A stretch of DNA of 64,000 nucleotides, taken from assembly GCA_963575745.1 (NCBI GenBank), contig CAUYUJ010014599.1:301850-365849 (forward strand). The letters are read 5' to 3'. Shown here in pieces: positions 1 through 9,589 of this stretch. The stretch comes from Prorocentrum cordatum. Taxonomy: Eukaryota > Sar > Dinophyceae > Prorocentrales > Prorocentraceae. Every line of letters begins with the position of its first letter. Position 1 is the first letter of the stretch. Both the position numbers and the translations under genes were made by a program. The notes under the pieces are model-generated. The model was not told the DNA's origin. It ran no database searches and saw nothing but the letters and a program-made list of their open reading frames with translations.

Positions 1-325
1 CAGACGACCACCGGACCAATGGCCTCACGACTTGGGACAGACGACCACCCGACAAGCCTGGAGTGTCAAACGGGACTGCGGCAAGAGTGTACGCGCGCAA
101 CGAGGCGGAGAAGCAGCACGGAGGACAGCGGACGGCAGGCAGGAGGCGGCAGAGCAGCGCAGGAGAGCCTGCACATCCAGCTGCGCCTCACGCCACTCGC
201 AGACCCGTCAGCGACTCGGAGCCGCGCGCACTCGCTCGACGCCATGGCCGAGGTGCCGGGAGTCGCAGCACTCCGCTTCATCACCACTCCACCGAAAGAC
301 GAAATGAAGGAGGGGAAGGAGCAGG

Positions 326-388
326 AGGAGGAGGAGGAGGAAGAGGACGGGGAGGAGGAGGAGGAGGAGGAGGAGGAGGAGGAGGAGG
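326..388 (+). repeat. AGG microsatellite
   Basis: GAGGAGGAGGAGGAGGAAGA-type units. Translations of this region (poly-Glu, poly-Ser, poly-Gly) are artefacts. Confidence 0.9.
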
Positions 389-935
389 CACCCGGTCGCC
401 CAGGGGCCGCCGAGAAAAGCAGGCGCGCGCGCCCCTCTCGATCCTCGTCGAGGCGCCAGCGGGGAGCACGGCCAAACCCAGGATAGAAGAGCACCCTTCA
501 AGGACATGAGCCCCGTCCGCCAGCCCGAACGAAGGACATTCGAGGGTGCCCCCACCCCAGGACGCACACCAACATCCCACAAGCACGGTGCACGTCAGGG
601 TGCACGTCGTTCACTTCTAATCGTGCTCATTTCTAACTGTGCTCGTTTCTCATTGCTCCTGACCCCCTAGTGGCCAGGAAGAGGCCCAAGACAGAATAAT
701 TAGAGATGAAAGGATCTTGGCCCCCCAAAAAACCAAAGAACTCTCGAAGAATTAGACATGAACAGTGTGTACCCTTCCCGAACCGGCCTCGACCTCTCAC
801 ACCTCGGTCCGACCGTGCCCGAGGCGGACCGGCAGGGCTAGGCCCTGCTGGACGCCGGTGCCCCAAGAGAAGGGCGCGAGCGCGAGGGGCCTTGGCCGGG
901 GCCCTCTCTCCCCCGACGCTGCCCCCCCACCCCCT
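389..935. other. Unassigned GC-rich DNA
   Basis: No recognised gene or family. CGTTCACTTCTAATCGTGCT, CATTTCTAACTGTGCTCGTT near 610-650 is a short tandem-like stretch. Open frames here have no recognisable domain. Confidence 0.5.
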
Positions 936-939
936 GGTC

Positions 940-1100
940 TTAAGTCGGGCGTGTCCGCCTACAGGGGGATTTTCGACGAAAAATAATCAATACTCAAAAC
1001 ATACTCCCGAATGGTCCAAAAAGTACTCAAAAAGCAGTCCCCAGACTACTTTTTGACTATGTTTGAATATTCCTCCTGTAGAGAGACAGGCCCGACTTAA
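940..1100 (+). mobile_element. TIR-A element, intact (TTAA at both ends)
   Basis: It begins TTAA-GTCGGGCGTGTCC-GCCTACAGGGGGAT and ends ATTCCTCCTGTAGAGAGACA-GGCCCGAC-TTAA. The terminal inverted repeats are about 30 bp and imperfect. The interior is AT-richer than its surroundings, with repeated ACTCAAAA-like words and no coding capacity. TTAA at both ends could be a target-site duplication, as for piggyBac-type elements, or part of the repeat. This is the reference copy. Confidence 0.85.
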
Positions 1101-1289
1101 CCCTGGTCACCCTGCCACCCCTCCTTGGGAAATCAACCACCTGGTCACTTTGGTGACGGTCGTGGCCCTGGGAAGGGGTCTCGGGCGGGAGGGCAACGGC
1201 AACGGTGAAGGGGCCCAAGGACACAAATAAATACACACAAATAAAATCATTTTTTATATTTCCCAATATGTTCTGGGTTTCTGTCTTCC

Positions 1290-1372
1290 CGCCCACTTCC
1301 CATACTTTCCCATATTTTCTGGGAGATCGAGGATCCATTGTGTCTGTGTGCTTCTCTTCCTCCTGAAGCGGG
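1290..1372 (+). repeat. Dispersed repeat shared with 26355-26440
   Basis: CCCACTTCCCATACTTTCCC, ATATTTTCTGGGAGATCGAG and TTGTGTCTGTGTGCTTCTCT match the 26.4-kb copy with scattered differences. Confidence 0.65.
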
Positions 1373-1482
1373 GCGGCCGCGGCGTGCAGCTGCCCGGGTG
1401 CGCCCGCGCCACCCTCGCAGCAGTCGCCTGTGCACCGCAGCATGCAGCGTCGGGGGCGCGCAAAGACGGATCAGCGATCCAT

Positions 1483-1560
1483 GAGGAGGACGAGGAGGAG
1501 GGGGACGAGGAGGAGGAGGAGGAGGAAGAGGAGGAGGGAGGGAGGGAGGGAGGGAGGAAG
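1483..1560 (+). repeat. AGG microsatellite with GGGA units
   Basis: GAGGAGGAGGAGGAAGAGG then GGGAGGGAGGGAGGGAGG. Confidence 0.9.
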
Positions 1561-2149
1561 GATCGCACGCTCCTGAGGGGAAAGAGAGAAGGGACTTGGC
1601 GCGCGGTCGCCAAATCCATGGATCGGGGGAGGTGCCCTCCCCAACATGCGGCCGGTGCCGCCTCGATCTCGGCGGCGGGAATCCGCGATTTCCAGTGGGA
1701 ACGGGACCCGTCGCTAATCCACGCCCCCTCGATCCATGTTTGCGATCGCCAGACTTCCGCCCGACCTGAACAATCCTCGCCGCCTGGCCTTCGGGTCATA
1801 ACTCGGACCGCCGACGGCCGCTCGGGACGGTTCGGGCACCACCGGGATGCCCTCGGCGAGGCGCAGCTGCTCATAGGGCGCATCCCGAAGCTGGAAAACC
1901 GCCGAGAACCGACGAACGCCCAGAGACTGTTTGCAATCTTGTTGCGTCGGCGCCGAGGCGCTCCATGGTTGCGATCGCCTGATAGGGGGGGCCCATGCCC
2001 CCCCCCCCAATATGATCGTCAGCGTTACCCAGGGGGGGCGAGAGGCCCGCCCGGGCAAGGGGCGTTACCCTGGGGAGGAACAGCAAAAAAGCTCCCTTTT
2101 CCCCCTGACACGCTGCCCCCCCTGGTCACCCTTCGGCGGCGAGCGACGG

Positions 2150-2337
2150 GGGGAAAAGAGAAGGAGAAGGCCTTCTCAGAAAGTTCGGAAGTCCCCCGTC
2201 CTTCTGAGACGTTTTCGAAGCCTTCCCCGAAGACGAAAAAAAAAACTCTCAGAAGGCGCGAGGGCTTCTGAGAAGTCTCGCCGCCTTCTGAGAGGGCCTT
2301 GTCCTTCTCACTTCCCCACCTCGCTCGCCGCCGAACC
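2150..2337. mobile_element. TIR-K-like element
   Basis: GGGGAAAAGAGAAGGAGAAG-GCCTTCTCAGAA near the left and CTTCTGAGAGGGCCTTGTCC-TTCTCACTTCCCC at the right are inverted. Inner CTTCTGAGA words resemble TIR-K. Confidence 0.55.
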
Positions 2338-2476
2338 CTGTCACCCTTCTCCCCCTGGTCCCCCCTCCGGGGGAAACAACCACAAAAAGGCTCCTGACCC
2401 TCAGGCCAAGCACAATGGCACGACTCTTGACGAATTCACTGTCATGGGGGTCGGCGGAATGGCGTAAGCCTCTCGA

Positions 2477-2616
2477 GCACCGATACCGCTATTCCACGGA
2501 ACTCTCCCGGGGTGCGTTCTGACCAGGACTTCGCGGCGAATCCAGCCGTGGCGACGAGAGCTAACCCAGAGGCCCCGGCGGGCGAAAACAAGGGAAGGGT
2601 AGCGGTGTCGGTACCG
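2477..2616 (+). mobile_element. TIR-C element
   Basis: Left CACCGATACCGCTATTCC, right GGGTAGCGGTGTCGGTACC. The interior blocks GGGGTGCGTTCTGACCAG and GGCGAATCCAGCCGTGGCGA recur in all seven copies. About 140 bp, no coding capacity. Confidence 0.82.
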
Positions 2617-2825
2617 TCTCCTTCTCTGAATGCCTCCTCAGCATGAGCCTTGACCGCATCCTCGTACCCTTCCCCCTCCTCACCCTCACACCCGCCGCTG
2701 CCCGTCGCCCGACCAGGGGCCGAAGGCATGCTGCGATCAGGGCCAGGCCAAATCGAAGAGCGGGGGGGCAAGCCCACCTCGACGACCCCCGTCGAGTCGG
2801 CGCCCCCTCCAAACCCAGCCCATCC

Positions 2826-2921
2826 TACTCCTAGTCCCAAATCCCCCTCTCCCTCCCCCTCTCCGTCCTCCTCCTTCTCCTCCCCCTCCCCCTCCTCCTC
2901 CTCCTCCTCCTCTTTTTTTGA
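2826..2921 (+). repeat. Impure CCT microsatellite
   Basis: CCCCTCTCCCTCCCC and CCTCCTCCTCCTCCT units. Confidence 0.85.
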
Positions 2922-3163
2922 CCTCGCACCGCCATGCCTCCGAGACTGGACTGCCATGCGCTGAGCCGAGACACACACAGAGCATGGCCACGGCCGCGCC
3001 ACGGTCGGGGCCGTGCCCCCGTGGCGCGACCTAAGCGCGACCAGGGAGCGCAGGAGACCGTGCTCCGCGCTCCCTGGTCGGGGTAGGGGGCGCAAGAGCA
3101 CGTGCTCCGCGCCAACCCTACCCACCGCCCACTCCATGGGAGGCCGCGATTTCGGACCCCGGG

Positions 3164-3252
3164 ACCCCGACACGACACGACACGACACGACAGGGGGACG
3201 AAACGAACGACACGACACGAACGACACGACACGAACGAGCGACACGACAGGG
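3164..3252 (+). repeat. ACACG pentanucleotide microsatellite
   Basis: CGACACGACACGACACGACA with interruptions such as ACGAACG. Confidence 0.9.
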
Positions 3253-3480
3253 ACGGGCCGCCGACCCCGCCCCAGGGCGGCGAGTGCTGGGGGGGAACCC
3301 AGCACCGCCCTGGGGAAGCACACGGGGCCTGGCGACCCCCCCGGGGGAAGGAAACCGCGCTTTGGCGGCGTCCCCCGGGGTGCGGGGGCTTTTCGCCCCT
3401 CGGGCCCGGCGCTCCCCGCCTGCGCCAGGGGGACCCTAGGGTCCCGACCCCTCCCCTACGGGAGGGGCCCCCTCGGGGCT

Positions 3481-3532
3481 CCTCCTCCTACTCCTCTTCC
3501 TCCTCCTCCTCCTCCTCCCCTCCTCCTCCGGT
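3481..3532 (+). repeat. CCT microsatellite
   Basis: TCCTCCTACTCCTCTTCCTC then pure TCC units. Confidence 0.9.
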
Positions 3533-3634
3533 TGATCCGCGGCGTTGGAATCCTGAGAATAATGTTTTGGCATGCTTCAGAATCTTCAAATGGTCGTCTT
3601 CCGACGAGGCAGTACCCTCAATGGAGATGAACCG

Positions 3635-4110
3635 TGTAGGAGCCTATGAAGAGGGAGCTTGGAGGGAGGGTGCATTCCAACACCGTTGATGACTCGTGGG
3701 GTTTACACTGGTCCTCCTCCCTCTCCTCCTCCTCCTCCTCCTCCTCCTCCTCTCCTCCTCCTCCTCCTCCTCCTCCTCCTCCTCCTCCCTCCTCCTCCTC
3801 CTCCTCCTCCTCCCCCACTGCCCGCCGCCGAGCAGGAGCCGAATGTCTGCCGTGCCGAGGGCCTCCTCCTAAGGGGGATTGGGCTAGGAGGAGGCCCTCG
3901 GCACGGCAGACATTCGGCTCCTGCTCGGGCGGCGGGCAGTGGGGGAGGAGGAGGAGGAGGAGGAGGAGGAGGAGGAGGAGGAGGAGGAGGAGGAGGAGGA
4001 GGAAGAGGAGGAGGAGGAGGAGGAGGAGGAGGAGGACCAGTGTAAACCCAAGAGTCATCAACGGTGTTGGAATAAACCCTCCCTCCAGGCTCCCTCTTCA
4101 TATACTCCTC
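3635..4110. repeat. Giant palindrome (about 230-bp arms, 15-nt loop)
   Basis: The left arm at 3635-3870 includes CTATGAAGAGGGAGCTTGGA, TTCCAACACCGTTGATGACT, TTTACACTGGTCCTCCTCC, a CCT array, and GAGCAGGAGCCGAATGTCTG. The right arm at 3886-4110 carries the reverse complement of each block in mirrored order. The loop is 3871-3885. Each arm contains a CCT or AGG array (3711-3812; 3943-4033). No open frame is credible. Confidence 0.92.
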
Positions 4111-4170
4111 CTTCACCTCCTATTCTGAGGGCGACTGGCTCATTGGGGGGCGCCGACCTGGAGTCGGGCG

Positions 4171-4332
4171 ACACGTCGGGCATGTCCCCCTACAGGCTGA
4201 TTTTGAACGAGAAATAAGAAGTACCACAAAAGATCAAAAATTGAAAGAAAAAAATGATGGCAAACATCGTCGCCTGACTACTTGTTGACTAGTTTTGATT
4301 ATCCCGCCTGCAGTGGGACAGGCCCGACTTAA
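4171..4332 (+). mobile_element. TIR-A element
   Basis: Left end GTCGGGCATGTCCCCCTACAG at 4175, preceded by ACAC. Right end GCCTGCAGTGGGACAGGCCC then GAC and TTAA. The interior is an A-rich, TTGACTAGTTTTGATTA-type sequence shared with the other copies. Confidence 0.8.
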
Positions 4333-4651
4333 GGCTATCGGGCCCATCTCGGCGATGACTGGGCGATTGGGTGGTCGATGCGTCCACCCCCGAGCCCATC
4401 CCACCCTTGCTCCGAAAACGGCTGCAGGCTGAGGGACAGTGTCGGATCAAGAACATCGGGAACCTCTGAGCTCCGGCGGCTCTGGACGACGTGTCAGGCG
4501 CCGCGGCCTTCCCAGGGAGCGTTCCAGAGAACGCTCCGAAAGCGTGCGGGAACGCCCTGGAGCGATGTGTCCCGACCCTGGACCGTGTTGTACTAATTTC
4601 CCTGCCCCTCTTCCGCCGATCCAGTTTGTCCCCATCCTCCGCTCGTCCTCG

Positions 4652-4695
4652 AGGAAGAGGAGGAGGAGGAGGAGGAGGAGGAGAAGGAGGAGGTC
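4652..4695 (+). repeat. AGG microsatellite
   Basis: GAGGAGGAGGAGGAGGAGGA with one AAG variant. Confidence 0.9.
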
Positions 4696-4915
4696 CTCCC
4701 GCCCCACCCTTCGCTTGTGCACGCCTGCACGCATCCGCCGCGCTCCCCCCCCCCCCTGCGGCCGGGGGCTCTCCTCCGGCTCCGTCGCCGCCCCCCAGCT
4801 GGGAGCACGACTGGAAGACCGCGCCGATGACGCGCCAGATCACCTCCAGGCAAAAAACGCAGAGCGGCACGACCAATGCTGGAACATGCTCTGGCTATCT
4901 TAACCTTTTCGTCCG

Positions 4916-4945
4916 ACATCCTGCTGTAGGAGGACCTGCCCGACC
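4916..4945 (+). mobile_element. TIR-A right-end fragment
   Basis: CTGCTGTAGGAGGACCTGCC followed by CGACC matches the right terminus. A left end is not recognised. Confidence 0.45.
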
Positions 4946-5169
4946 TAGCAGCAGGGAAACTCACAGCGGCACGAGCATAACAAACGCGGAGGTCTGCGCA
5001 GATCCCTTGCATCGGCGCTGGCCCTCCTTCCTGGCGCGCTGGACGCGCGCCCGGGCCCCGGCGCCGACCCAAGGAAGCATTGTCGCGGGGCTCCGGACGT
5101 GTCATCACGTCAGTGCAGCGTTCCTCCCGCCGGGCTGCGAGGAGCCGCCCCCGGCGCTCTCCCGGGACT

Positions 5170-5290
5170 TGCCGTCGCTCGGACGTCCATTTCCCGTGCA
5201 TTTGTCGGTTTCGCGCGTGTTTTTTTTGCTGGTCCAGGATGGTCCTCGATGGTTCTCGCCGAGAAAAAATGCACACGTCCGAGCGGTGCC
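5170..5290 (+). mobile_element. TIR-M element
   Basis: The ends CGCTCGGACGTCC and ACGTCCGAGCGGTGCC are inverted. The interior TTTCGCGCGTGTTTTTTTTG and ATGGTCCTCGATGGTTCTCG is shared with 9145-9272. Confidence 0.72.
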
Positions 5291-5438
5291 AAGGGGAACG
5301 ATCCAGGACCCCTCCCTGGCGGAGATGACCTGCGCGCGGCGCTAACATCCGGCTGTCGCGCGCACATCATCGCCGCCGGGGGGTCGAGGCTTGCCATGGG
5401 GGGGAGGGGGGGGTCGACGACGGGGGCGGGGCTCTCTA

Positions 5439-5591
5439 CCAGACCACCCCAACCCAACCCGAAGACCCGAATTTCGGGTTGGGGGGGGGTACGGGCCTCA
5501 GATGTGTTTTTTCCATGTTCCCCGAAGCCCCCCCCCCTCACTGGAAATGGAGGGCAAATCGGGGCCTTCGGGTTGGGTTGGGGTGGTTTGG
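5439..5591 (+). mobile_element. TIR-H element
   Basis: The left arm CCAGACCACCCCAACCCAAC-CCGAAG is the inverse of the right arm CTTCGGGTTGGGTTGGGGTG-GTTTGG. Interior TGTTTTTTCCATGTTCCCCG and CACTGGAAATGGAGGGCAAA. Confidence 0.88.
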
Positions 5592-5597
5592 GGGGAG

Positions 5598-5775
5598 ACG
5601 GGGGCGGTTTCCTCAACCTTCGCTGGCAAGTGCCTCTTCCTTCGCCCGTGGCCTCGCAGAGCGGCTGGTACAGGGTGGTGATCTGGATGGGGGTCTCCGC
5701 CTGGATGATGCGGGTCCGGAAGCGTTTCGCAAACAGCTGGACCTCGGGCGAGCGCCGCTCTCTCATGAGAGATAC
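5598..5775 (-). other. Possible exon or gene fragment of unknown function
   Basis: Between a TIR-H element and a Rep-G element, the minus strand reads RERRSPEVQLFAKRFRTRII followed by QAETPIQITTLYQPLCEATG. This mixed-composition peptide is unlike the surrounding low-complexity translations. I do not recognise it and see no clear start or splice sites. Confidence 0.2.
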
Positions 5776-5968
5776 TAATGCATTAGATCCTCCTCGGATG
5801 CGCGCGTCCGACCCGAACACATAGTATAACCATATTGTAGTATATCGTTTCCCGAGCGGGGTGGCCAGAAAGCGCCCGCCACGACGCATGTACTATAATA
5901 TTCCTCGGTGCGCGCCTTCAGGCGGGGCGAAGCACATATAATACTAGTATGCTGGAGGGGAGCCGATC
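5766..5968 (+). mobile_element. Rep-G element
   Basis: TCCTCCTCGGATGCGCGCGT, TATCGTTTCCCGAGCGGGGT and GCGCCCGCCACGACGCATGT, ending in CACATATAATACTAGTATG. Four copies in the window share this order. Confidence 0.78.
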
Positions 5969-5969
5969 T

Positions 5970-7780
5970 CACGCATGGGGGCCATAGAGGCTTGGCTGAC
6001 CCACCGTGGACGGAAATAGTAACGCGCAAACAGTGCATGACGTTGGGGGTTCATCGCCGCCCAGAGGCCGCGAGTTCCCCGCTTGGCACGTGGCATATAC
6101 AGCAATGGCGTAAGTACGCGAACCGCAGGTGCAGATTGTTGAGCCAGCGGTCGTTGCTGTTTGGGCCGCGTTCCATGCCTTTGACTTGCGGGAAATGAAT
6201 TACAGACTTTCTGAATCGGTTCCGCGGCAACTGTTTCCACCCACGCTAGTTTCCATGTGAAGGGACCTCCTCTACCCGTAGGGAGAAACGACTGGCCTAT
6301 TCTGAAGGAGTTGAAGGCACCTACGCCTTCAACACACAAAACATTCTTGCATCTGTTAGAAATCAGACATGCGTTCAAAAGACCAGCTTGCAGAGTAGAC
6401 AACGAGTTGTTGAAGGCAGATCTGCCTGCAATTAGTTGAATGCAGCCCCGCCATATTATGAAAGCAGATCTGCCCGACTTTGTGTAAAGTTTTCGACTGG
6501 ACAACGAACATGTTGCCGAATTATGGGATGCATGGCGGGGGGGCGTCCAGCATCGATACAGGGCGCGACCGAATAGCCGCATTGGGGTGCAATGATCAGT
6601 GAGTTCCCCTTTACTTCTGCGCATCCGTTTTTTTGGGGGGGCTCAAGGACTGGGGCCGCAAGGTCGCCTGCGATCCGAGGCACAGGGGCCCTTCGGGGCC
6701 CAAGGGTAGCAAGGCCAATATCAGTTGGCGACCCCCTCCCGAACAATAAGCTGGGAGACGCCCTGCATCCATGACTCGTTCTTCTGACAGCACACAGCAG
6801 GTTCGATAGCCTCCCACGGGCCAGGCCGCTTGGCCTATCAGCTCGAGCGCGTGCCGTTCGCATCACGAGCCCGAGAAACAAAAAAAACAGACTGCACGTC
6901 AAATCCGCCGCGCCAATCGGGACGGGTCAAGGCCGATGGTGCGCTGCGCGCCGCATCCTGGATCCAGGAATGGCCAAGCCTGCGCTGCGAGACACAACTC
7001 CGAGTCGAGGTCGGGGAATCCCTGGGCAACGGCCTGGTTCGAAATACCAATTTGGACACCCTTTGCCTTTCTCGCATCCGCCTCAGAATCCTTCTGATGA
7101 TGTTCATTATTCTCTTTCGCATCGTCCCCATTCCGTGTCCTCGTCATCCGTCGCCCGCAATGTGCCCTTTGTGTTTTTGTTCCTCCACTGGTTCCCAGCG
7201 AACGACACTGGAGGTAACGCGGCGCACCTTCCCTGGCGGAGGCAGGCTTCCCAACGCAACAACCAACGCAATCCGGGGACACACCAACATGGTTTCGGGA
7301 TCCGTGGATGTGGCCCGTGGGCGCCACATCCACGGATCGAGGTACCCCCCGAGCATGAAGCACACGCCGTCCGATTTGGCGACGGAACGCGTCGGATGCG
7401 CGTGGGCACGGGGCCTGTCGCTAATCCGCGCGCCCTGTCCATGATGGCGCTTCTTTGAAGCGATCACAGCGGCGACACGCGGTCGGCATTGCCCCCCATC
7501 CAATGCCGATTGCACTCACGACCCGGCCCGCTGCCCGAAAAATCGGCGCGCAAAACTCCGGGAACCTTGCGATCGTGCTTTCCGGCTTTGCCACTGCCTT
7601 TTGATGCGAAAATGCATATGACAGCAGCTGTCCTACTCCAGCTACATTTGAATTTGCAATCCCATGCTGCAGGCGAAAGAATAAAAGAGTCCTCGTCGTC
7701 ATCGAAAGACCCCGGCCCATGAAGAGGCTTTGCTGAGGCTCTGGGCCCCTACATTCAGTGGACTACGCTGCTTGTGAACA
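5970..7780. other. Unassigned, lower-GC DNA
   Basis: The longest stretch without a recognised repeat. A 226-codon minus frame (6624-5944) and a 204-codon plus frame (6830-7444) are open, but neither shows a domain I recognise. A perfect palindrome lies at 7299-7338. Confidence 0.4.
7299..7338. repeat. Perfect 16-bp inverted repeat, 8-nt loop
   Basis: GATCCGTGGATGTGGC and GCCACATCCACGGATC flank CCGTGGGC. The palindrome is isolated in otherwise unassigned DNA. Confidence 0.9.
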
Positions 7781-7836
7781 ATTTGACGAGGTGTGTCCGT
7801 TTAGTATTTGTATGTAGTGAATTTCGGAAGAGCGGC

Positions 7837-8185
7837 GGCTGGAACCGACACCGTGGGCGACTGGAACGCTTTCCCTGTGAAAAACTGACTGCTGGAACCA
7901 CCAATTTGTTGTCGGCGTAGGAGGCTGGAGCACGTTCCCTGGTAAGACTTTTGGTCTGGAGCTAACGCCATGGGCGGTAGGAACATTTTTCCTCAAAAAT
8001 AAGTTGGGCCCTGGAACCACCCTTTCTGATCGGCATGGGCGGCTGGAACAGTTCATTGGTAACAAAAATTGGGGGCTGGGGCCGACACCGTGGGTGGCTG
8101 GAACATTCACCCTGGTAAAAAATGCGGGCTGCAACCATCCCTTCTTGTTGGCATAGGTAGCTGGAAAATTTCATCCCGCAAAAAT
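7837..8185 (+). repeat. 118-bp tandem repeat (about 3 units, dimeric)
   Basis: GGCTGGAAC starts recur at about 7837, 7891, 7955, 8010, 8074 and 8126, alternating 54-55 and about 64 bp. CCGACACCGTGGG alternates with ACCATCCCTTCTTGTTGGCA-like text, giving a 118-bp higher-order period. Confidence 0.8.
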
Positions 8186-8199
8186 AAAATCTGGAGCTT

Positions 8200-8412
8200 C
8201 ACCCGGCTCCGGTCGTCGTCGTCGGTCGTCGTCGTCTCGGTCGTCGGTCGGTCGGTCGGGCTGTCGGTCGTCGTCTGTCATCATCGTCGTCGGTCGGTCG
8301 GCCGGTCGTCGTCGGTCGCCCTCGTTTCGGTAGGTCGGTCGGTCGGTCCGTCTGGTCGTCGGCGTCAGTCGGTCGGTCGGTCGGTCGGACGAGGTCGTCG
8401 GTCGTTGTCGTC
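8200..8412 (+). repeat. GTCG/GTC-rich simple repeat
   Basis: Irregular GTCGGTCGGTCG and GTCGTCGTC units cover about 210 bp. Confidence 0.85.
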
Positions 8413-8429
8413 TCGGGCAGATTCCTGGC

Positions 8430-9140
8430 TGCATCGCGCTTGCGCTGATTTGCTGGAGCCGACGCCACCGTGCCCTCTGAAAGCGCGCAACTGGAGAACA
8501 TGACGTTGAGCCCAAAACCTGCCCGATATGGCATGATCATGAAACTCAACGACCATCAAGAGTTCACTGACTGCAGGAAACACTCAAGATTCATGGGTCG
8601 CCCAGCTGGTCTCAGAGGCGCACGTGCACGCCGCCGCCAGTGTGCGCAGGAGGGAGACGAGGGCCCGCTTCACCTGGTTCAACGCAGACACCATCCTTGC
8701 GAGCAGGGACGGCGCAGTGGCGACCGGGCACTTTTGATCCACAGCTCACAGCAACGAGACAACCACCATGATTGCCAATTTCGGAAATGATGGCGAACAT
8801 GTCGACGGCGAGCCCTCGCCGCCGCTCCCAAGGCTTCGCGACGAATGCAACGCTCAGGGTTTCGCGGGACCCCTGCGCAACAGCGTGGGATGTTGGAAAC
8901 CATTGCTTCTTCACGTCGGGATTCATTAACTACGTGGCACCCCGCTTAAGCAATAAAATAGGACACCGTCGGGGCGATCCCAGGTTCCCGCGCACGGGGT
9001 CTTCTCGCGAGGGCTTTGGGGAGGTGCGCGGGGGGGGGGCGCTGACTGCACTGGGAGAGCTCCCAGACATAGACGCTCATCGCGCGCGGGCGCAGTGCCC
9101 TGGTCGGGCCCCGCTGCCCACGTCGGAACGGAAAGCTGAA
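8430..9140. other. Unassigned DNA
   Basis: Mixed composition with short open frames on both strands and no recognised product or repeat. Confidence 0.4.
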
Positions 9141-9144
9141 TCTC

Positions 9145-9272
9145 GCCATCGCTCGGACGTCCACTCCCTGTGTTTTTTGTTCGGTGTCGTGCGTGTTTTT
9201 TTCGCCAAACGAGCAAGGATGCTCCTCGATGGCCCTCGCCGACGGAAAAACGCACACGTCCGAGCGATGCCG
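9145..9272 (+). mobile_element. TIR-M element
   Basis: CATCGCTCGGACGTCC and ACGTCCGAGCGATGCC are inverted ends. The interior GTGTCGTGCGTGTTTTTTTC and GCTCCTCGATGGCCCTCGCC matches the first copy. Confidence 0.75.
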
Positions 9273-9351
9273 AGGAGTGGGGAAGGTGCTGTAGTACTAT
9301 GCGTTCCCACTCAGAGGCGCACGTCCGAACCGAACACTGTACAGATGTTCT

Positions 9352-9587
9352 TGAACAGGGGCCGACCGTCCTGGCATCTCTATGGGCGTACCACGACATG
9401 TTCTCAGAACCCAGGAATGTTCTAGGAACAACAGCACTGCTCTTTGAGCATGACCCAACTGTGTGGCAAAACAGGACAGACTCAGCCAGAAATGTCCTAG
9501 GAACATCGCGTGCAAACCACACAAGGTTCTCAGAACACCCTTTGGTGGGCCTGCAGGCGAGCCAGGACGCTTCGCCACCGCCTGATG
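9352..9587 (+). mobile_element. Rep-E element
   Basis: TTGAACAGGGGCCGACCGTC to CAGGACGCTTCGCCACCGCC-TGATG. Multiple GTTCTnAGAAC palindromes lie inside. No terminal inverted repeat is evident, so it could be SINE-like, but no pol III boxes were identified. Confidence 0.75.
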
Positions 9588-9589
9588 TC

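Noticed and set aside
5944-6624. 226-codon minus frame in lower-GC DNA
   Set aside because: Not proven spurious, but no domain or start context is recognisable and it overlaps the end of Rep-G.
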